Source: Aliiroseovarius salicola (lineage in GTDB: Bacteria; Pseudomonadota; Alphaproteobacteria; Rhodobacterales; Rhodobacteraceae). From it: DNA of 64,000 bases. The DNA is taken from positions 124,001 to 188,000 of the forward strand of contig NZ_JAQIIO010000005.1 of assembly GCF_027891095.1 (NCBI RefSeq), given 5' to 3'. Made by a program: the position numbers and the translations under genes. Under the pieces are notes generated by a model. It searched no databases. It saw nothing but the letters and a program-made list of their open reading frames with translations, and had not been told where the DNA came from. Each line of letters starts with the position of its first letter. Positions within the stretch are counted from its first letter, which is position 1. Below are positions 52,541 to 61,666 of the stretch, one piece after another.

Positions 52541-53425
52541 TCACACCCTGTTTTTGGTGACCACACCATTTTCGTCTTCCAGCCAAACCTTTGTTACCCC
52601 AAGGGATTTCAGGTCGAGACGATCGATCTGCGACTTGGGCATGAGCGTGAGCGCAGTGGAAAGCCCGTCTGCCATTGCTGAACTCCGTGCTTCAATTGAT
52701 ACCGTTGACCACATTGGCGCTTTACCAAACGGATGGATAATATGAGCTTCGCCGTTTGCTCGTGTCAAAGCGCTCGGTGAACTCGTCGCCAAGCCGAGGT
52801 TTTGCAGATCTGTATGTGCCAATCTTTGAGCCTGATCGTTTTCGATTGCCAGTCGCCAGGCGCCTTCACCAGCAGCAAATTCACCCAGATTTATCAGGTG
52901 CTCCGAGTGACCGTGACGATGCAACATTTGTGCCAGGCGATCACTTGCGTAACCCTGAGCGATCCCGTTGAGCGTGAGAGCCATGCCGGCGTCCCGGAAG
53001 CGGATTAAATCCTTTCGAATTTCTACGTTCTCAAACCCTAACACTGCGTTCCGAGCGGGCTGATTTACACGCCAGACAGATTGAACGGTTGGGTCAAACA
53101 GCCCTTCCGTTGTCGACCAGATCAGGCGGGACAGCTCAAGCACCTCGACCAGTTCAACTGGCGGATCATCCAATGTCCCGTCGCGGTTCAACTGAGAGAG
53201 GGATGAGTGTGGGCGAAACAAGCTGAACACATCTTCGAGCCGATCAACCTCGTGTTCAATTTCGGCAAAGGTTTGCTCCGTGTCTCCACCACTGTCATGG
53301 AAGGTTACGGATAGGTCAGAGCCAAAGCCCCTGCCCTTCCAAACCCGACGACTGGGTTCATATCCCACCAGCGCCATCGCGCCCAGTGCCGCCGTTCCCA
53401 ATCTGAGAAGAGTTCGTCTTTGCAT
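52541..53425 (-). CDS. apbE: FAD:protein FMN transferase ApbE
   Basis: 294 residues. The N-terminal MQRRTLLRLGTAALGAMAL is a twin-arginine-like signal. The ApbE fold shows the motifs FSLFRPHSSLSQLNRDG, GLFDPTVQSVWRV, LNGIAQGYASDRLAQML and the metal-site region SSAMADGLSTAL. It covalently attaches FMN to Thr in periplasmic flavoproteins. ATG 53425 shares one base with the stop of the NosR-like gene, whose product carries an ApbE target motif, so that protein is the likely substrate. Placement in the alcohol dehydrogenase locus is notable. Confidence 0.9.
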   Translation of the reverse strand: MQRRTLLRLGTAALGAMALVGYEPSRRVWKGRGFGSDLSVTFHDSGGDTEQTFAEIEHEVDRLEDVFSLFRPHSSLSQLNRDGTLDDPPVELVEVLELSRLIWSTTEGLFDPTVQSVWRVNQPARNAVLGFENVEIRKDLIRFRDAGMALTLNGIAQGYASDRLAQMLHRHGHSEHLINLGEFAAGEGAWRLAIENDQAQRLAHTDLQNLGLATSSPSALTRANGEAHIIHPFGKAPMWSTVSIEARSSAMADGLSTALTLMPKSQIDRLDLKSLGVTKVWLEDENGVVTKNRV

Positions 53426-55506
53426 CACGCCACCCGAGCCTTGCGTTTCTCAGAGACAACCAGCGGGACACATTTGTTGCGGTCTACATAAATGTCGACG
53501 CAATCCAAACAGCCGAAACACTCCGAATAGTCGATGGCCCCTGAGGTTTTGATAGCGCCGTAGTCGCATTTGACTTTACACAGCTGACAAGGCGATCCGC
53601 ATTCACCTCGGCGCTTGATCCAAGGCGACAGGCGAAGCCATCCGCCGATAGCCATCAACGCACCAAGTGGGCAGAGGTATCGGCAATAGGCTTTGAAAAC
53701 GACCGATGATGCGAGCAAGCAAAAGACAGCGTAAAAGACAAAATACCATTCGCGTTGGAAGAAAACCGAGATTGCTGTTTTGAAAGGCTCAACCTCGGTG
53801 GCAGCCTCCACATGTTCCGGAGCATCCAGTACAATGAGAAACAGACCACTCAGCACCAGATATTTTACCACCTTCAGACGCTGATCCCACCTATCAGAGA
53901 TCTTGATCTGCTTTATACCAAACCGCCGCGCTACAAGGCCTACGAACTCCTGCATGGCGCCAAAGGGGCAAAGCCAGCCGCAATACAGGGCACGACCCCA
54001 AATAAGAAAACCAATGATAGCTGCGCCCCAGAGGACAAGCGAAAATGGATCATAAAGCAGGAAGCTAAGTGACTTCCCCGCGAGCATGGCAGTCAGGGTC
54101 GCAATCGGTGTCAGGATTGAAAGTTGACCCTGCCCCCACCAGCCTACAAATCCCAATGTGATTACAAGAACTGTATATCGCATAAGGCGATATCTGCGAT
54201 GTCTCACAAAACTTCGGTTTAACACCATAATGGTGCACACGAGCACAATAAATCCCGCGAGAAGAACGAGGTCGGTGCGCCGATTTAGCACCGTACTCTC
54301 GAACGGTGAGAGCGGTTTAGGCGGGATCAAAACATCAAAAAATCTCTCATCCGATTTGACCGTCCAGGTGAACCGTGCCTGTCCTTCTTCGGGCTGGAGC
54401 ATCCCGTGATGGCGAACGGCCAGCAGACTAAGCTGCCAATCGCGTACCGGATTAAAACCCAGACGACGATCGAGCCTTATGACCATCGCCTTTCCATCTG
54501 GCACATCTTCTTTCAGATCAATTAACAGATCTGCATCTCTTGATGAAACAGGGAATTCATCCTGAGTGACTTCAATCCATGATGGGGCGGTATTGCGAAT
54601 AAAATTTTCAGATACAAGACCGTGATCCCCAGCTTCAATCAAAAGAATGGTCTGGTCGTCGGGGGAAATGTCGCCAAGTCGTTGCCAATCGCGATACATC
54701 CGGTCGTTCATGATTGCCCGCGCGATGGATGGGGCCGTGACATCCAATATCCACAGATCAATAAAGTGATCATCATCCGCTGCATCGGGAAAAGGGTCAT
54801 CACTCTGCCACAAAGTTCCGGAAAATTTTGCCCGCACTTCGCCATGTGTGGTCTTCACTTGCCTGGCATTGCCCTGCTCGACCAATTCATCCCATGTGAG
54901 AGAAAGCTCTAACCCTTGCTTTGGAACAACTTTCACTTGCGGACGCGCAATACCCTTGAGCTTTTGACGCGCCACCTCGCGTGCCGCTGCCATGATACTC
55001 TCATGGGCGATCCTGACGGATGCGGTCGCCTTGGTCACGCCATCCAGATAGACCAAGGATCCACTGCCGCCTGAGCCGTAGCTGCTTCCAATGGTGATCG
55101 GTGTATTGATCGACAATCCGCGATATTGCTCAAGGAATCGGCGCAATGGAGCTTCACCCAAACCGGATACAAAAATGGGCTCGCTTTGGTTCAAAAGCTT
55201 CACGTCAATGAAGCCCCCCTCAAGATCCAGCAACACCATCATATTGATTACCGCACCCGAGAAACCAGGAAGCGGTGAGATGGCTTCTGACTGAATAACA
55301 TACCCCTCTTGCGCACCACTGCCATTCAACAGCTGCCAAACCCCAGCGATATCCGTTGGGCTCCCAAGACTATATGGGGCAATTACTGCATCCTTTAGCT
55401 CGGTTTCATCGACAAGTTCTGCTGCCGCCTGAGGCGTGCACGCAAAGACCAAGAGCAAAGCAATGATGGATGTAAAAGCTAGATCAATACATCCTCTCCA
55501 GATCAT
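53425..55506 (-). CDS. NosR/NirI-like membrane flavo-iron-sulfur protein
   Basis: 693 residues. After a signal-like segment comes a periplasmic FMN-binding domain with the ApbE-target motif DGVTKATAS (FMN-bearing Thr161). About 400-600 holds membrane segments and 12Fe-like Cys loops CGWLCPFGAMQEF and CRYLCPLGALMAIG. The C-terminus has ferredoxin-type 4Fe-4S sites: CGSPCQLCKVKC and CFGCLDCVDIY. It resembles NosR and NirI, which pass electrons across the membrane, but no nos or nir gene is nearby. It overlaps the ABC ATPase by 4 bp and apbE by 1 bp. It probably links cytoplasmic or quinol electrons to a periplasmic acceptor of this locus. Confidence 0.88.
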   Translation of the reverse strand: MIWRGCIDLAFTSIIALLLVFACTPQAAAELVDETELKDAVIAPYSLGSPTDIAGVWQLLNGSGAQEGYVIQSEAISPLPGFSGAVINMMVLLDLEGGFIDVKLLNQSEPIFVSGLGEAPLRRFLEQYRGLSINTPITIGSSYGSGGSGSLVYLDGVTKATASVRIAHESIMAAAREVARQKLKGIARPQVKVVPKQGLELSLTWDELVEQGNARQVKTTHGEVRAKFSGTLWQSDDPFPDAADDDHFIDLWILDVTAPSIARAIMNDRMYRDWQRLGDISPDDQTILLIEAGDHGLVSENFIRNTAPSWIEVTQDEFPVSSRDADLLIDLKEDVPDGKAMVIRLDRRLGFNPVRDWQLSLLAVRHHGMLQPEEGQARFTWTVKSDERFFDVLIPPKPLSPFESTVLNRRTDLVLLAGFIVLVCTIMVLNRSFVRHRRYRLMRYTVLVITLGFVGWWGQGQLSILTPIATLTAMLAGKSLSFLLYDPFSLVLWGAAIIGFLIWGRALYCGWLCPFGAMQEFVGLVARRFGIKQIKISDRWDQRLKVVKYLVLSGLFLIVLDAPEHVEAATEVEPFKTAISVFFQREWYFVFYAVFCLLASSVVFKAYCRYLCPLGALMAIGGWLRLSPWIKRRGECGSPCQLCKVKCDYGAIKTSGAIDYSECFGCLDCVDIYVDRNKCVPLVVSEKRKARVA

Positions 55507-56108
55507 ATCGCTACAAGCTCCGCGCTTTTCTTCTTTTCACTGAAAAGCTGAAAACACCTTGCGCCCAGTGCAATTGCCTCATCGTGAGAATGAGTGACCA
55601 GGACCATGGTGCTATTTGATTGATCCAGAAATTCTCGCGTGAGCGACAGCATCTCACTTCGCAGGCTTGGATCAAGAGAGGTGAAGGGTTCGTCTAGCAA
55701 CACAAGAGGTGCAGCGGTCAAAAAGCAGCGCGCCAGCGCAAGGCGCCTCTGTTGCCCCACAGAAAGCTGCTGGGGATAGTGGCTGGCTTTCTCTTCCAAT
55801 CCGACTTGCTTGAGTGCCTGTCGCACCTCACGTTCGCCAGCATCAGGATGAAATATTCGTAGATTTTCCTCGGCCGTGCGCCAATTCAACAGAGTTGGAT
55901 TTTGAAACATCAACGCAATCTCATCGGGCGTTTTCCGGACACCGCGAAACCGAGTGTCTAACCCCGCGATAATTCTGAGCAGCGTTGTTTTTCCAATGCC
56001 TGAGGGACCCATGACGGCAACCCGATCACCTTGGCGTAGGTCCAGATGAATGTCTTCCAGAACGGAATGCCCAGCAAATGATTTACAAAGAAGATCAAGC
56101 TTTAGCAT
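55503..56108 (-). CDS. ABC importer ATPase (SsuB/TauB-like)
   Basis: 201 residues, slightly short for the family. Motifs: Walker A VMGPSGIGKTTLLRIIAG, Q loop IALMFQNPTLLNW, signature LSVGQQRRLALARCFL and Walker B LVLLDEPFTSLD. ATG 56108 overlaps the permease gene end by 14 bp. With the permease and binding protein it forms a nitrate/sulfonate/taurine-type importer. Its substrate is unknown; the coupling to the NosR-like and ApbE genes is unusual. Confidence 0.85.
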   Translation of the reverse strand: MLKLDLLCKSFAGHSVLEDIHLDLRQGDRVAVMGPSGIGKTTLLRIIAGLDTRFRGVRKTPDEIALMFQNPTLLNWRTAEENLRIFHPDAGEREVRQALKQVGLEEKASHYPQQLSVGQQRRLALARCFLTAAPLVLLDEPFTSLDPSLRSEMLSLTREFLDQSNSTMVLVTHSHDEAIALGARCFQLFSEKKKSAELVAI

Positions 56109-56853
56109 TGGCCCGCCACCTTCCCATACGCTTTTCACTGGGCTGCATGATCGCGAATTCGATGAAGAGAATGCAGACAACAAAGCTCAGTGCGTAGGCA
56201 AGAACACCCGTGACATCGAAGAGAGAGAACTGCGTGTGAATCTGCCGGCCAATACCGTTCGGGCGTCCCAGAAACTCAACGACTAGAACAATCTTCCAAA
56301 TCACGGAAAAACCCGTTCTTGCGGCCGAGACTATATGGGGGAACAATTCAGGCAAAATGATGTGGCGCAACCTGGTCAACGCCGGCAGACGATACACAGT
56401 TGCCAGATCGCGCAATTCCCAAGAGGCGTTTCGCGCACCTTCCCGGATGATTGTAGTGGTCATCGGTACCTTGCTTAGGGTAACCGCTAACACCGCAGCA
56501 AATTCATTCAGTCCAACCCAAAGATAACAAAGCACAATCAGGACGAGGGCTGGAAGGTTCAGAAAGATGATCAACCAGGGATCCAGCCAGGCATCCAACT
56601 CATCGGACTTGCCCATCACATATCCAAACGCGCCACCAATGATCATCGCCAGCCCAAATGCGGCAAAGACGCGCCAGCCGGTCGCAATGAGGTTTTCCTG
56701 CAGCTTGCCCTTTTGCCACAGCGCGCTCATCTCCATTAGAACTTGTGATGGTGACGGTAGGATCTGTGGGTCACTCAAAAAGGCTGAAAGGCTGCCCCAG
56801 AACAACAGGAACAGCCCCAGAGAGAAAATGCGTATGCCCGTATCCCGGCGCAT
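56095..56853 (-). CDS. ABC importer permease (SsuC/TauC-like)
   Basis: 252 residues with six hydrophobic segments. The EAA-like cytoplasmic loop is in GARNASWELRDLATVYRLPA, followed by LTRLRHIILPELFPHIVSAA, as in SsuC/NrtB-type permeases. It follows the binding-protein gene by 8 bp and overlaps the ATPase gene. The membrane part of the same importer. Confidence 0.87.
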   Translation of the reverse strand: MRRDTGIRIFSLGLFLLFWGSLSAFLSDPQILPSPSQVLMEMSALWQKGKLQENLIATGWRVFAAFGLAMIIGGAFGYVMGKSDELDAWLDPWLIIFLNLPALVLIVLCYLWVGLNEFAAVLAVTLSKVPMTTTIIREGARNASWELRDLATVYRLPALTRLRHIILPELFPHIVSAARTGFSVIWKIVLVVEFLGRPNGIGRQIHTQFSLFDVTGVLAYALSFVVCILFIEFAIMQPSEKRMGRWRANAKA

Positions 56854-56861
56854 TGTCTGGC

Positions 56862-57821
56862 TTAGCTTCCGACGAATAGACCGGCAGGCACTGATGTCGC
56901 CTTGCCAACAAGCTCTTCCCCACCGAGTTGCCCCATGAGGCTGAGCATTTCTTCTACGGCATCAGAATCGATTTCAGCACTTTGAGGAATGCCTGCGATG
57001 AACCCGGCTTTCAGAGCATCAAACTGCGCATCAGACTTGGGTTTCATACGGGGGCGCACAACCTCCCAAGCCGCATCTTCTTCGCGCAGAATATCCTTGG
57101 CTGCCCGTGATGCTGTGTAAAGCGCATTGGCAAGATCCGGGTCCATGTCACCAGAGACAATATACCCCAAGAGTGGAGTTGTCGCACTCAGGCCGAGCGC
57201 TTCCGCCGCATCCTGTACCGAGACGAGTTCAACCAGTCCGGCAGCTTTGGCCTTAGCCTGGAAATGCCAAAAATTGATAACCGCATCGACTTCACCAGTG
57301 AGGGCCGATTTGAACATCAAGGGCGGCGCACCAAACTCTTGTTTCGATATTCCCTCAAGCTCGATGCCACTGGTTTTTTCTGCATAAGCCTGCAAAATAA
57401 GCCAGCTTTTATCGAGCGGACCTCCAGCGATACCAATTTTCTTGCCTTCCAACCCTGCAAGGTCGGTGATGCCACTTTCGGGCTTGACCATGATGCCACC
57501 AACCGCAGTTGAATAGGGAATGAATTTCAGGTCTCGCCCTTCTGCGCGCTGGCGTGCTGCCCACACTACATCCGATACCATTGCGTCAATCTCGCCGCCT
57601 AGAAATGCGATGTCTGAGGCGTTTCCACCCCCCATCGGTACGACCTCAAGCATAAAGCCATTCGCTTCGTCGAGGCCATTGTGCTTGATCGTATCAAGCT
57701 CCCAGTTGACGGTGCCGTAAGACAAGGCGCCAAGACGAATGACAGGCAAATCGGCAGCGACAGAAATCTGCGCCATGCAGGCGAGTGCGGCACCAAGCGC
57801 GACTTTCTTTATTCCAAACAT
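56862..57821 (-). CDS. ABC importer substrate-binding protein (NMT1/SsuA-like)
   Basis: 319 residues. A signal peptide (MFGIKKVALGAALACMAQIS, ending VAA) is followed by the SsuA/NMT1-like fold (LPVIRLGALSYGTVNWELD, then GLEGKKIGIAGGPLDKSWL and SALTGEVDAVINFWHFQ). GGGAGG is 6 nt before ATG 57821. It is divergent from xoxF with a 149-bp gap containing repeats, so it is probably co-regulated with alcohol oxidation. The ligand could be an organic cofactor precursor, a chelated metal or a substrate-derived compound; sequence does not decide. Confidence 0.85.
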   Translation of the reverse strand: MFGIKKVALGAALACMAQISVAADLPVIRLGALSYGTVNWELDTIKHNGLDEANGFMLEVVPMGGGNASDIAFLGGEIDAMVSDVVWAARQRAEGRDLKFIPYSTAVGGIMVKPESGITDLAGLEGKKIGIAGGPLDKSWLILQAYAEKTSGIELEGISKQEFGAPPLMFKSALTGEVDAVINFWHFQAKAKAAGLVELVSVQDAAEALGLSATTPLLGYIVSGDMDPDLANALYTASRAAKDILREEDAAWEVVRPRMKPKSDAQFDALKAGFIAGIPQSAEIDSDAVEEMLSLMGQLGGEELVGKATSVPAGLFVGS

Positions 57822-57913
57822 AACAGTCCTCCCTAGTTACCCAAAGCCTAAGCAAAGAGGGGGTGCGCAACATATACGACCAATTGGCAATACCGCTTAC
57901 CGCCACTTTCCGC

Positions 57914-57948
57914 GACGTTTCTTCACAACAGAAATCAGACGTTTCTGT
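57914..57948. promoter_or_regulatory. Paired repeats upstream of xoxF, candidate regulator site
   Basis: GACGTTTCT occurs at 57914-57922 and again at 57938-57946, 24 bp apart. The second copy lies in an inverted repeat ACAGAAA-7-TTTCTGT (57928-57948). The site sits 23-57 bp upstream of the xoxF start and in the divergent region with the ABC importer. It is a candidate for the LuxR-type response regulator encoded at 59797. Confidence 0.5.
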
Positions 57949-57970
57949 GGTCTCGGAATGGGAGGAAAGA

Positions 57971-59722
57971 ATGAACAAATTGCTACTGACGACGTCCGCG
58001 ATGTTGATCGCTGCGACGGCGTCGATCGCTGGCGTGACTGAAGAAGACATTGCCAATGATCAGACCATAACCAATCAAATTGTCACGAACGGGATGGGGC
58101 GTCACCTACAGCGCTTTAGTCCTTTGAAAATGATCAATAAAGATAATGTCCGACACCTGGTTCCGGCATGGTCATTTTCAATGGGTGGCGAGAAACAACG
58201 CGGTCAGGAAACGCAACCACTGATCTATGACGGGATCATGTATGTGACCGGTTCCTATTCGCGTCTTTATGCGATTGATGTCGAAACCGGTGAAGAGATT
58301 TGGCAGTATGATGCCCGGTTGCCTGAAGGTATCCTGCCATGCTGTGACGTGATCAACCGTGGCGGTGCGATTTATGGCGACAAGATTTATTTTGGCACCC
58401 TCGATGCCCGGATTGTCGCGCTTGACCTGAAAACGGGCGATGTGGTCTGGAAAGACAAAATCGCTGACTACAAAGCTGGTTACTCATATACTTCGGCCCC
58501 GCTTATCGTGGACGGTCTGGTGATCACCGGCAACTCAGGTGGTGAATTCGGAATTGTGGGCGAAGTGCAAGCGCGTGATTCTGAAACCGGCGACGTGGTA
58601 TGGACACGCCCTGTCATCGAAGGGCACATGGGCACGCTGAACGGCGAAGAAAGCACCATGACCGGCGAGCTGAACGCAACCTGGCCCGGTGATCTTTGGA
58701 AAACTGGTGGTGGTGCAACCTGGCTTGGTGGATCATACGACGCCGATACCGACACGCTTGTGTTCGGCGCTGGCAACCCTGCTCCGTGGAACTCTTGGTT
58801 GCGCGATGCAGGCGACAAAAACGACGGATCTGGTGATAACCTCTATGCTGCTTCGCGTATCGGGATCGACCCGGCGAACGGCGAGATCAAGTGGCACTTC
58901 CAGACCACCCCGCGCGAGGGTTGGGATTTTGACGGTGTGAATGAAGTTGTTCCCTTCGTCGACGCTGAGGGCAACAAGCGCTATGCCACAGCGGATCGTA
59001 ACGGCTTCTTCTACGTCCTGAACCGTGAAGATGGTGCGTTCGTGTCGGCTTCTCCTTTCGTGAAAGATATCACATGGGCGGAAGGCATCGATGAAAACGG
59101 TCGCCCGATCTACAACGAAGAAAATCGCCCCGGCAACCCGGCTGACGCTGCTGACGGTGGCAAAGGCAATGTGGTGTTCTCGGTTCCGTCCTTCTTGGGT
59201 GGTAAGAACTGGATGCCGATGGCGCACAGCCCGGATAATGGTCTGTTCTTCGTTCCATCGAACGAATGGGGCATGGATATCTGGAACGAGCCAGTCAGCT
59301 ACAAGGAAGGTGCTGCCTACCTTGGTTCCGGCTTTACGATCAAACCGATCTTCGAAGACTATATCGGCTCTCTGAAGGCGATTGACCCGAATACCGGCGA
59401 TATCAAATGGGAATACAAGAACGATGCACCGCTTTGGGGTGGCGTAATGGCAACCGCTGGTGGTCTTGTGTTTACCGGGACACCCGAAGGGTACCTGAAG
59501 GCATTTGATGCTGATTCAGGTGAAGAACTGTGGAAGTTCCAGACCGGTTCAGGCATCGTTGGGCAACCCGTAACCTGGGAACAAGACGGCCAGCAATATG
59601 TTTCCGTAGCCTCCGGTTGGGGCGGCGCCGTTCCGCTCTGGGGTGGTGAAGTGGCCAAAAAGGTCAACTTCCTCAACCAAGGGGGCTCGATCTGGGTCTT
59701 CAGAGTTCCGGTCATGAACTGA
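57971..59722 (+). CDS. PQQ-dependent lanthanide-type alcohol dehydrogenase (XoxF/ExaF family)
   Basis: 583-residue periplasmic quinoprotein with signal peptide ([20 protein letters not shown]). The eight-bladed propeller repeats are visible ([47 protein letters not shown]). The vicinal disulfide pair is Cys124-Cys125 (LPCCDV). Metal/active-site residues by pattern are Glu192 (GGEFG), Asn269 (GNPAPW), Asp319 and Asp321 in GWDFDGVNE. The extra Asp321 is the lanthanide hallmark; calcium MxaF has Ala there. GGAGGAAAGA precedes ATG 57971. Methanol, ethanol or longer alcohols are possible; the GNPAPWNSW and GSGDNLY segments are closer to ethanol-type enzymes. It feeds the cytochrome at 50916. Confidence 0.92.
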   Translation: MNKLLLTTSAMLIAATASIAGVTEEDIANDQTITNQIVTNGMGRHLQRFSPLKMINKDNVRHLVPAWSFSMGGEKQRGQETQPLIYDGIMYVTGSYSRLYAIDVETGEEIWQYDARLPEGILPCCDVINRGGAIYGDKIYFGTLDARIVALDLKTGDVVWKDKIADYKAGYSYTSAPLIVDGLVITGNSGGEFGIVGEVQARDSETGDVVWTRPVIEGHMGTLNGEESTMTGELNATWPGDLWKTGGGATWLGGSYDADTDTLVFGAGNPAPWNSWLRDAGDKNDGSGDNLYAASRIGIDPANGEIKWHFQTTPREGWDFDGVNEVVPFVDAEGNKRYATADRNGFFYVLNREDGAFVSASPFVKDITWAEGIDENGRPIYNEENRPGNPADAADGGKGNVVFSVPSFLGGKNWMPMAHSPDNGLFFVPSNEWGMDIWNEPVSYKEGAAYLGSGFTIKPIFEDYIGSLKAIDPNTGDIKWEYKNDAPLWGGVMATAGGLVFTGTPEGYLKAFDADSGEELWKFQTGSGIVGQPVTWEQDGQQYVSVASGWGGAVPLWGGEVAKKVNFLNQGGSIWVFRVPVMN

Positions 59723-59735
59723 TCAGCAATTGCTT

Positions 59736-59768
59736 GCGGAGCCTGTACCTTGCAGGCTCCGCATTTTC
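59736..59768 (+). terminator. Rho-independent terminator after xoxF
   Basis: Perfect 10-bp stem GCGGAGCCTG / CAGGCTCCGC with a 7-base loop, then ATTTTCG. It separates xoxF from the regulator gene, so the two may be only partly cotranscribed. Confidence 0.9.
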
Positions 59769-59796
59769 GTTATTTAATTAGGAGGCGTTGGAGCAA

Positions 59797-60489
59797 ATGG
59801 CTGAGGTCGTCATGCCGATTGTCGGAGAAACAAACCAATTGAAGCTGTTGTTGATCGACGATCACCCGTTGTTTTGCGACGCCATGGCGATGACTGTCGG
59901 AGAGATATTCGACGCCCCCATCATCCAGACCGCCGCTACGCTTAAAGAAGCGCTGGTGAGAGTCGACCACACCTTGCCCGATCTCATTGTTCTGGATTTG
60001 AACCTGCCTGATGTAGATGGAATTGATGGTCTGATCAGGCTCAAACAAGCCTCGCCTGACGCGAAAATCGTCGTTGTTTCATCCATATCGGACAATCGCA
60101 TTACAACAAGTGTTCTTGATGCAGGTGCCGTTGGCTTCGTTCCTAAAGGCAGCCCGCGGAACGAGCTTGTTCGTGCGTTCCAACTTGTTGCCGACGGCGA
60201 AATTTACACTCCCGAAGATTTTGTGGTTCCTCAGGGTGGTTTACGATCGCAAGCAAGCCATGACGTCGTAGAGAAACTTGCAAGCCTTACACCGCAACAA
60301 TCCGTAATCCTGAACCTGATCTGCGAAGGCAAACTAAACAAGCAAATCGCCTTTGACCTTTCAATTGCCGAGACAACGGTGAAAGCCCACCTCACCGCGA
60401 TCATGCGCAAGCTTGGTGTCCAGAACAGAACGCAAGCGGTGTTGTTGGCTAAGAAAGTCAGTTATGCTTCTTTGTCAGGGGAGAGCTAA
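59797..60489 (+). CDS. LuxR/NarL-type response regulator (AgmR/ErbR-like)
   Basis: 230 residues. The receiver (LKLLLIDDHPLFCDAMAM) has its phospho-acceptor Asp67 in LIVLDLNLPDVDG. A C-terminal LuxR-type helix-turn-helix follows (LTPQQSVILNLICEGKLNKQ, then IAETTVKAHLTAIMRKLGV). GGAGG is upstream of ATG 59797; TTG 59788 is the alternative. It comes after xoxF and before the FIST and hybrid kinase genes. In pseudomonads such regulators (AgmR/ErbR) control PQQ ethanol oxidation; the same role is likely here. Confidence 0.9.
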   Translation: MAEVVMPIVGETNQLKLLLIDDHPLFCDAMAMTVGEIFDAPIIQTAATLKEALVRVDHTLPDLIVLDLNLPDVDGIDGLIRLKQASPDAKIVVVSSISDNRITTSVLDAGAVGFVPKGSPRNELVRAFQLVADGEIYTPEDFVVPQGGLRSQASHDVVEKLASLTPQQSVILNLICEGKLNKQIAFDLSIAETTVKAHLTAIMRKLGVQNRTQAVLLAKKVSYASLSGES

Positions 60490-60520
60490 AATAAGCCGGC
60501 TTTTCAGGGAGGAGTGTTGA

Positions 60521-61666
60521 TTGGACGAGCTTCACGCGCGCATTGTCGCAACCGTGTCTATCGATGTTACGGATGAAACGGATCCAGGTTCAAAACTGGT
60601 TGAGGCGTTAGGGGATACCCCCTTCGCCTGTGTGATTGTTTTGGCATCTCCAGACGTGGATCTGGAAGCTTTCACTGCAAATCTGCAAGGCAAAATCAAC
60701 GCCCCACACATCCTTGGTGCGCGGACCGCCGGAGAAATTTGCGACGAAGGATACAGCGAAAACAAAATCGTCGCCCTTGGCTTCCCGCAGACCCATTTCG
60801 CCGCAAGCGCCCGCATGTTTGAGGCCATTGATGACCCCGATGAAGTTGCAAGGGGTCGTGACGTTCTTGCGCTGCGCCACGCTGCCCAAGCGCAGCGGCA
60901 GGACTTCGAGAACGAATTTGCCTTCCTGCTTGTTGACGGCATGTCCCGACGCGAGGACGCATTTGTCCTGAATATCTCGACGGCCCTTGGTTCGACGCAA
61001 TTGTTTGGTGGTTCATCAGGAGATGGACTGCGGTTCGAAAGTGCGCCGGTATTTTACAACGGATTGATCAGGAACAACGCCGCAATTGTGCTGATCGTTC
61101 GCAGCAATTGTCGGTTTAAGGTTTTCCGAGAAGATCACTTCGAACCATCGGATAAACGGTTGGTAGTGACCGGTGCAATTCCGGAGCTGCGCCTTGTAAC
61201 TGAAATAAACGCAGAACCCGCGGCCCCCGAATACGCAAGGATCGTTGGTATCGATCCCAACCAATTGTCTCCGTTTATCTTTGCATCGCACCCGATTGTT
61301 GTTTCTGTGGGAGACCAACACCATGTGCGCGCCATCCAACGGGTCGAAGAAAACGGGCATCTCAGGTTCTTTGCTTCGATTGATGAGGGAATGGTTCTGA
61401 CTGTCGCGAATGCAAGTAGTATTACCGATCATCTTCAGTCAGTGCTCGAGAAGCTGTCCGAAGAACATGAACCTGAATTAATTTTTGCGTGCGACTGTAT
61501 CCTCAGGCGTCTGGAGGCCGAACAGAAACAAGAAATCATCAACATGTCCGCCCAGCTAAAGAAACACCGTGTCATTGGGTTCTCCACCTATGGGGAGCAG
61601 CATAACATGCTGCATGTGAACCAAACATTGACAGGGATCGCAATATACCCGCCAGCCTATGAGTGA
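60521..61666 (+). CDS. FIST-domain sensory protein
   Basis: 381 residues with FIST_N (ACVIVLASPDVDLEAFTANL, GARTAGEICDEGYSENKIVA) and FIST_C (FRFFASIDEGMVLTVANA-like region, then LIFACDCILRRLEAEQ and VIGFSTYGEQHNMLHVNQT). FIST domains are soluble sensory modules thought to bind small ligands. TTG 60521 with GGGAGGAG 6 nt upstream is the likely start; there is no nearby ATG. It overlaps the hybrid kinase by 8 bp, so the two probably act together, as in the P. aeruginosa ErcS-prime/PA1975 arrangement near ethanol oxidation genes. Confidence 0.87.
   Translation: MDELHARIVATVSIDVTDETDPGSKLVEALGDTPFACVIVLASPDVDLEAFTANLQGKINAPHILGARTAGEICDEGYSENKIVALGFPQTHFAASARMFEAIDDPDEVARGRDVLALRHAAQAQRQDFENEFAFLLVDGMSRREDAFVLNISTALGSTQLFGGSSGDGLRFESAPVFYNGLIRNNAAIVLIVRSNCRFKVFREDHFEPSDKRLVVTGAIPELRLVTEINAEPAAPEYARIVGIDPNQLSPFIFASHPIVVSVGDQHHVRAIQRVEENGHLRFFASIDEGMVLTVANASSITDHLQSVLEKLSEEHEPELIFACDCILRRLEAEQKQEIINMSAQLKKHRVIGFSTYGEQHNMLHVNQTLTGIAIYPPAYE

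Noticed and set aside
52541-55506. NosR-like gene with apbE as part of a nitrous oxide reduction locus
   Set aside because: No nosZ, nosDFY or nir genes nearby; the neighbours are PQQ/lanthanide genes.
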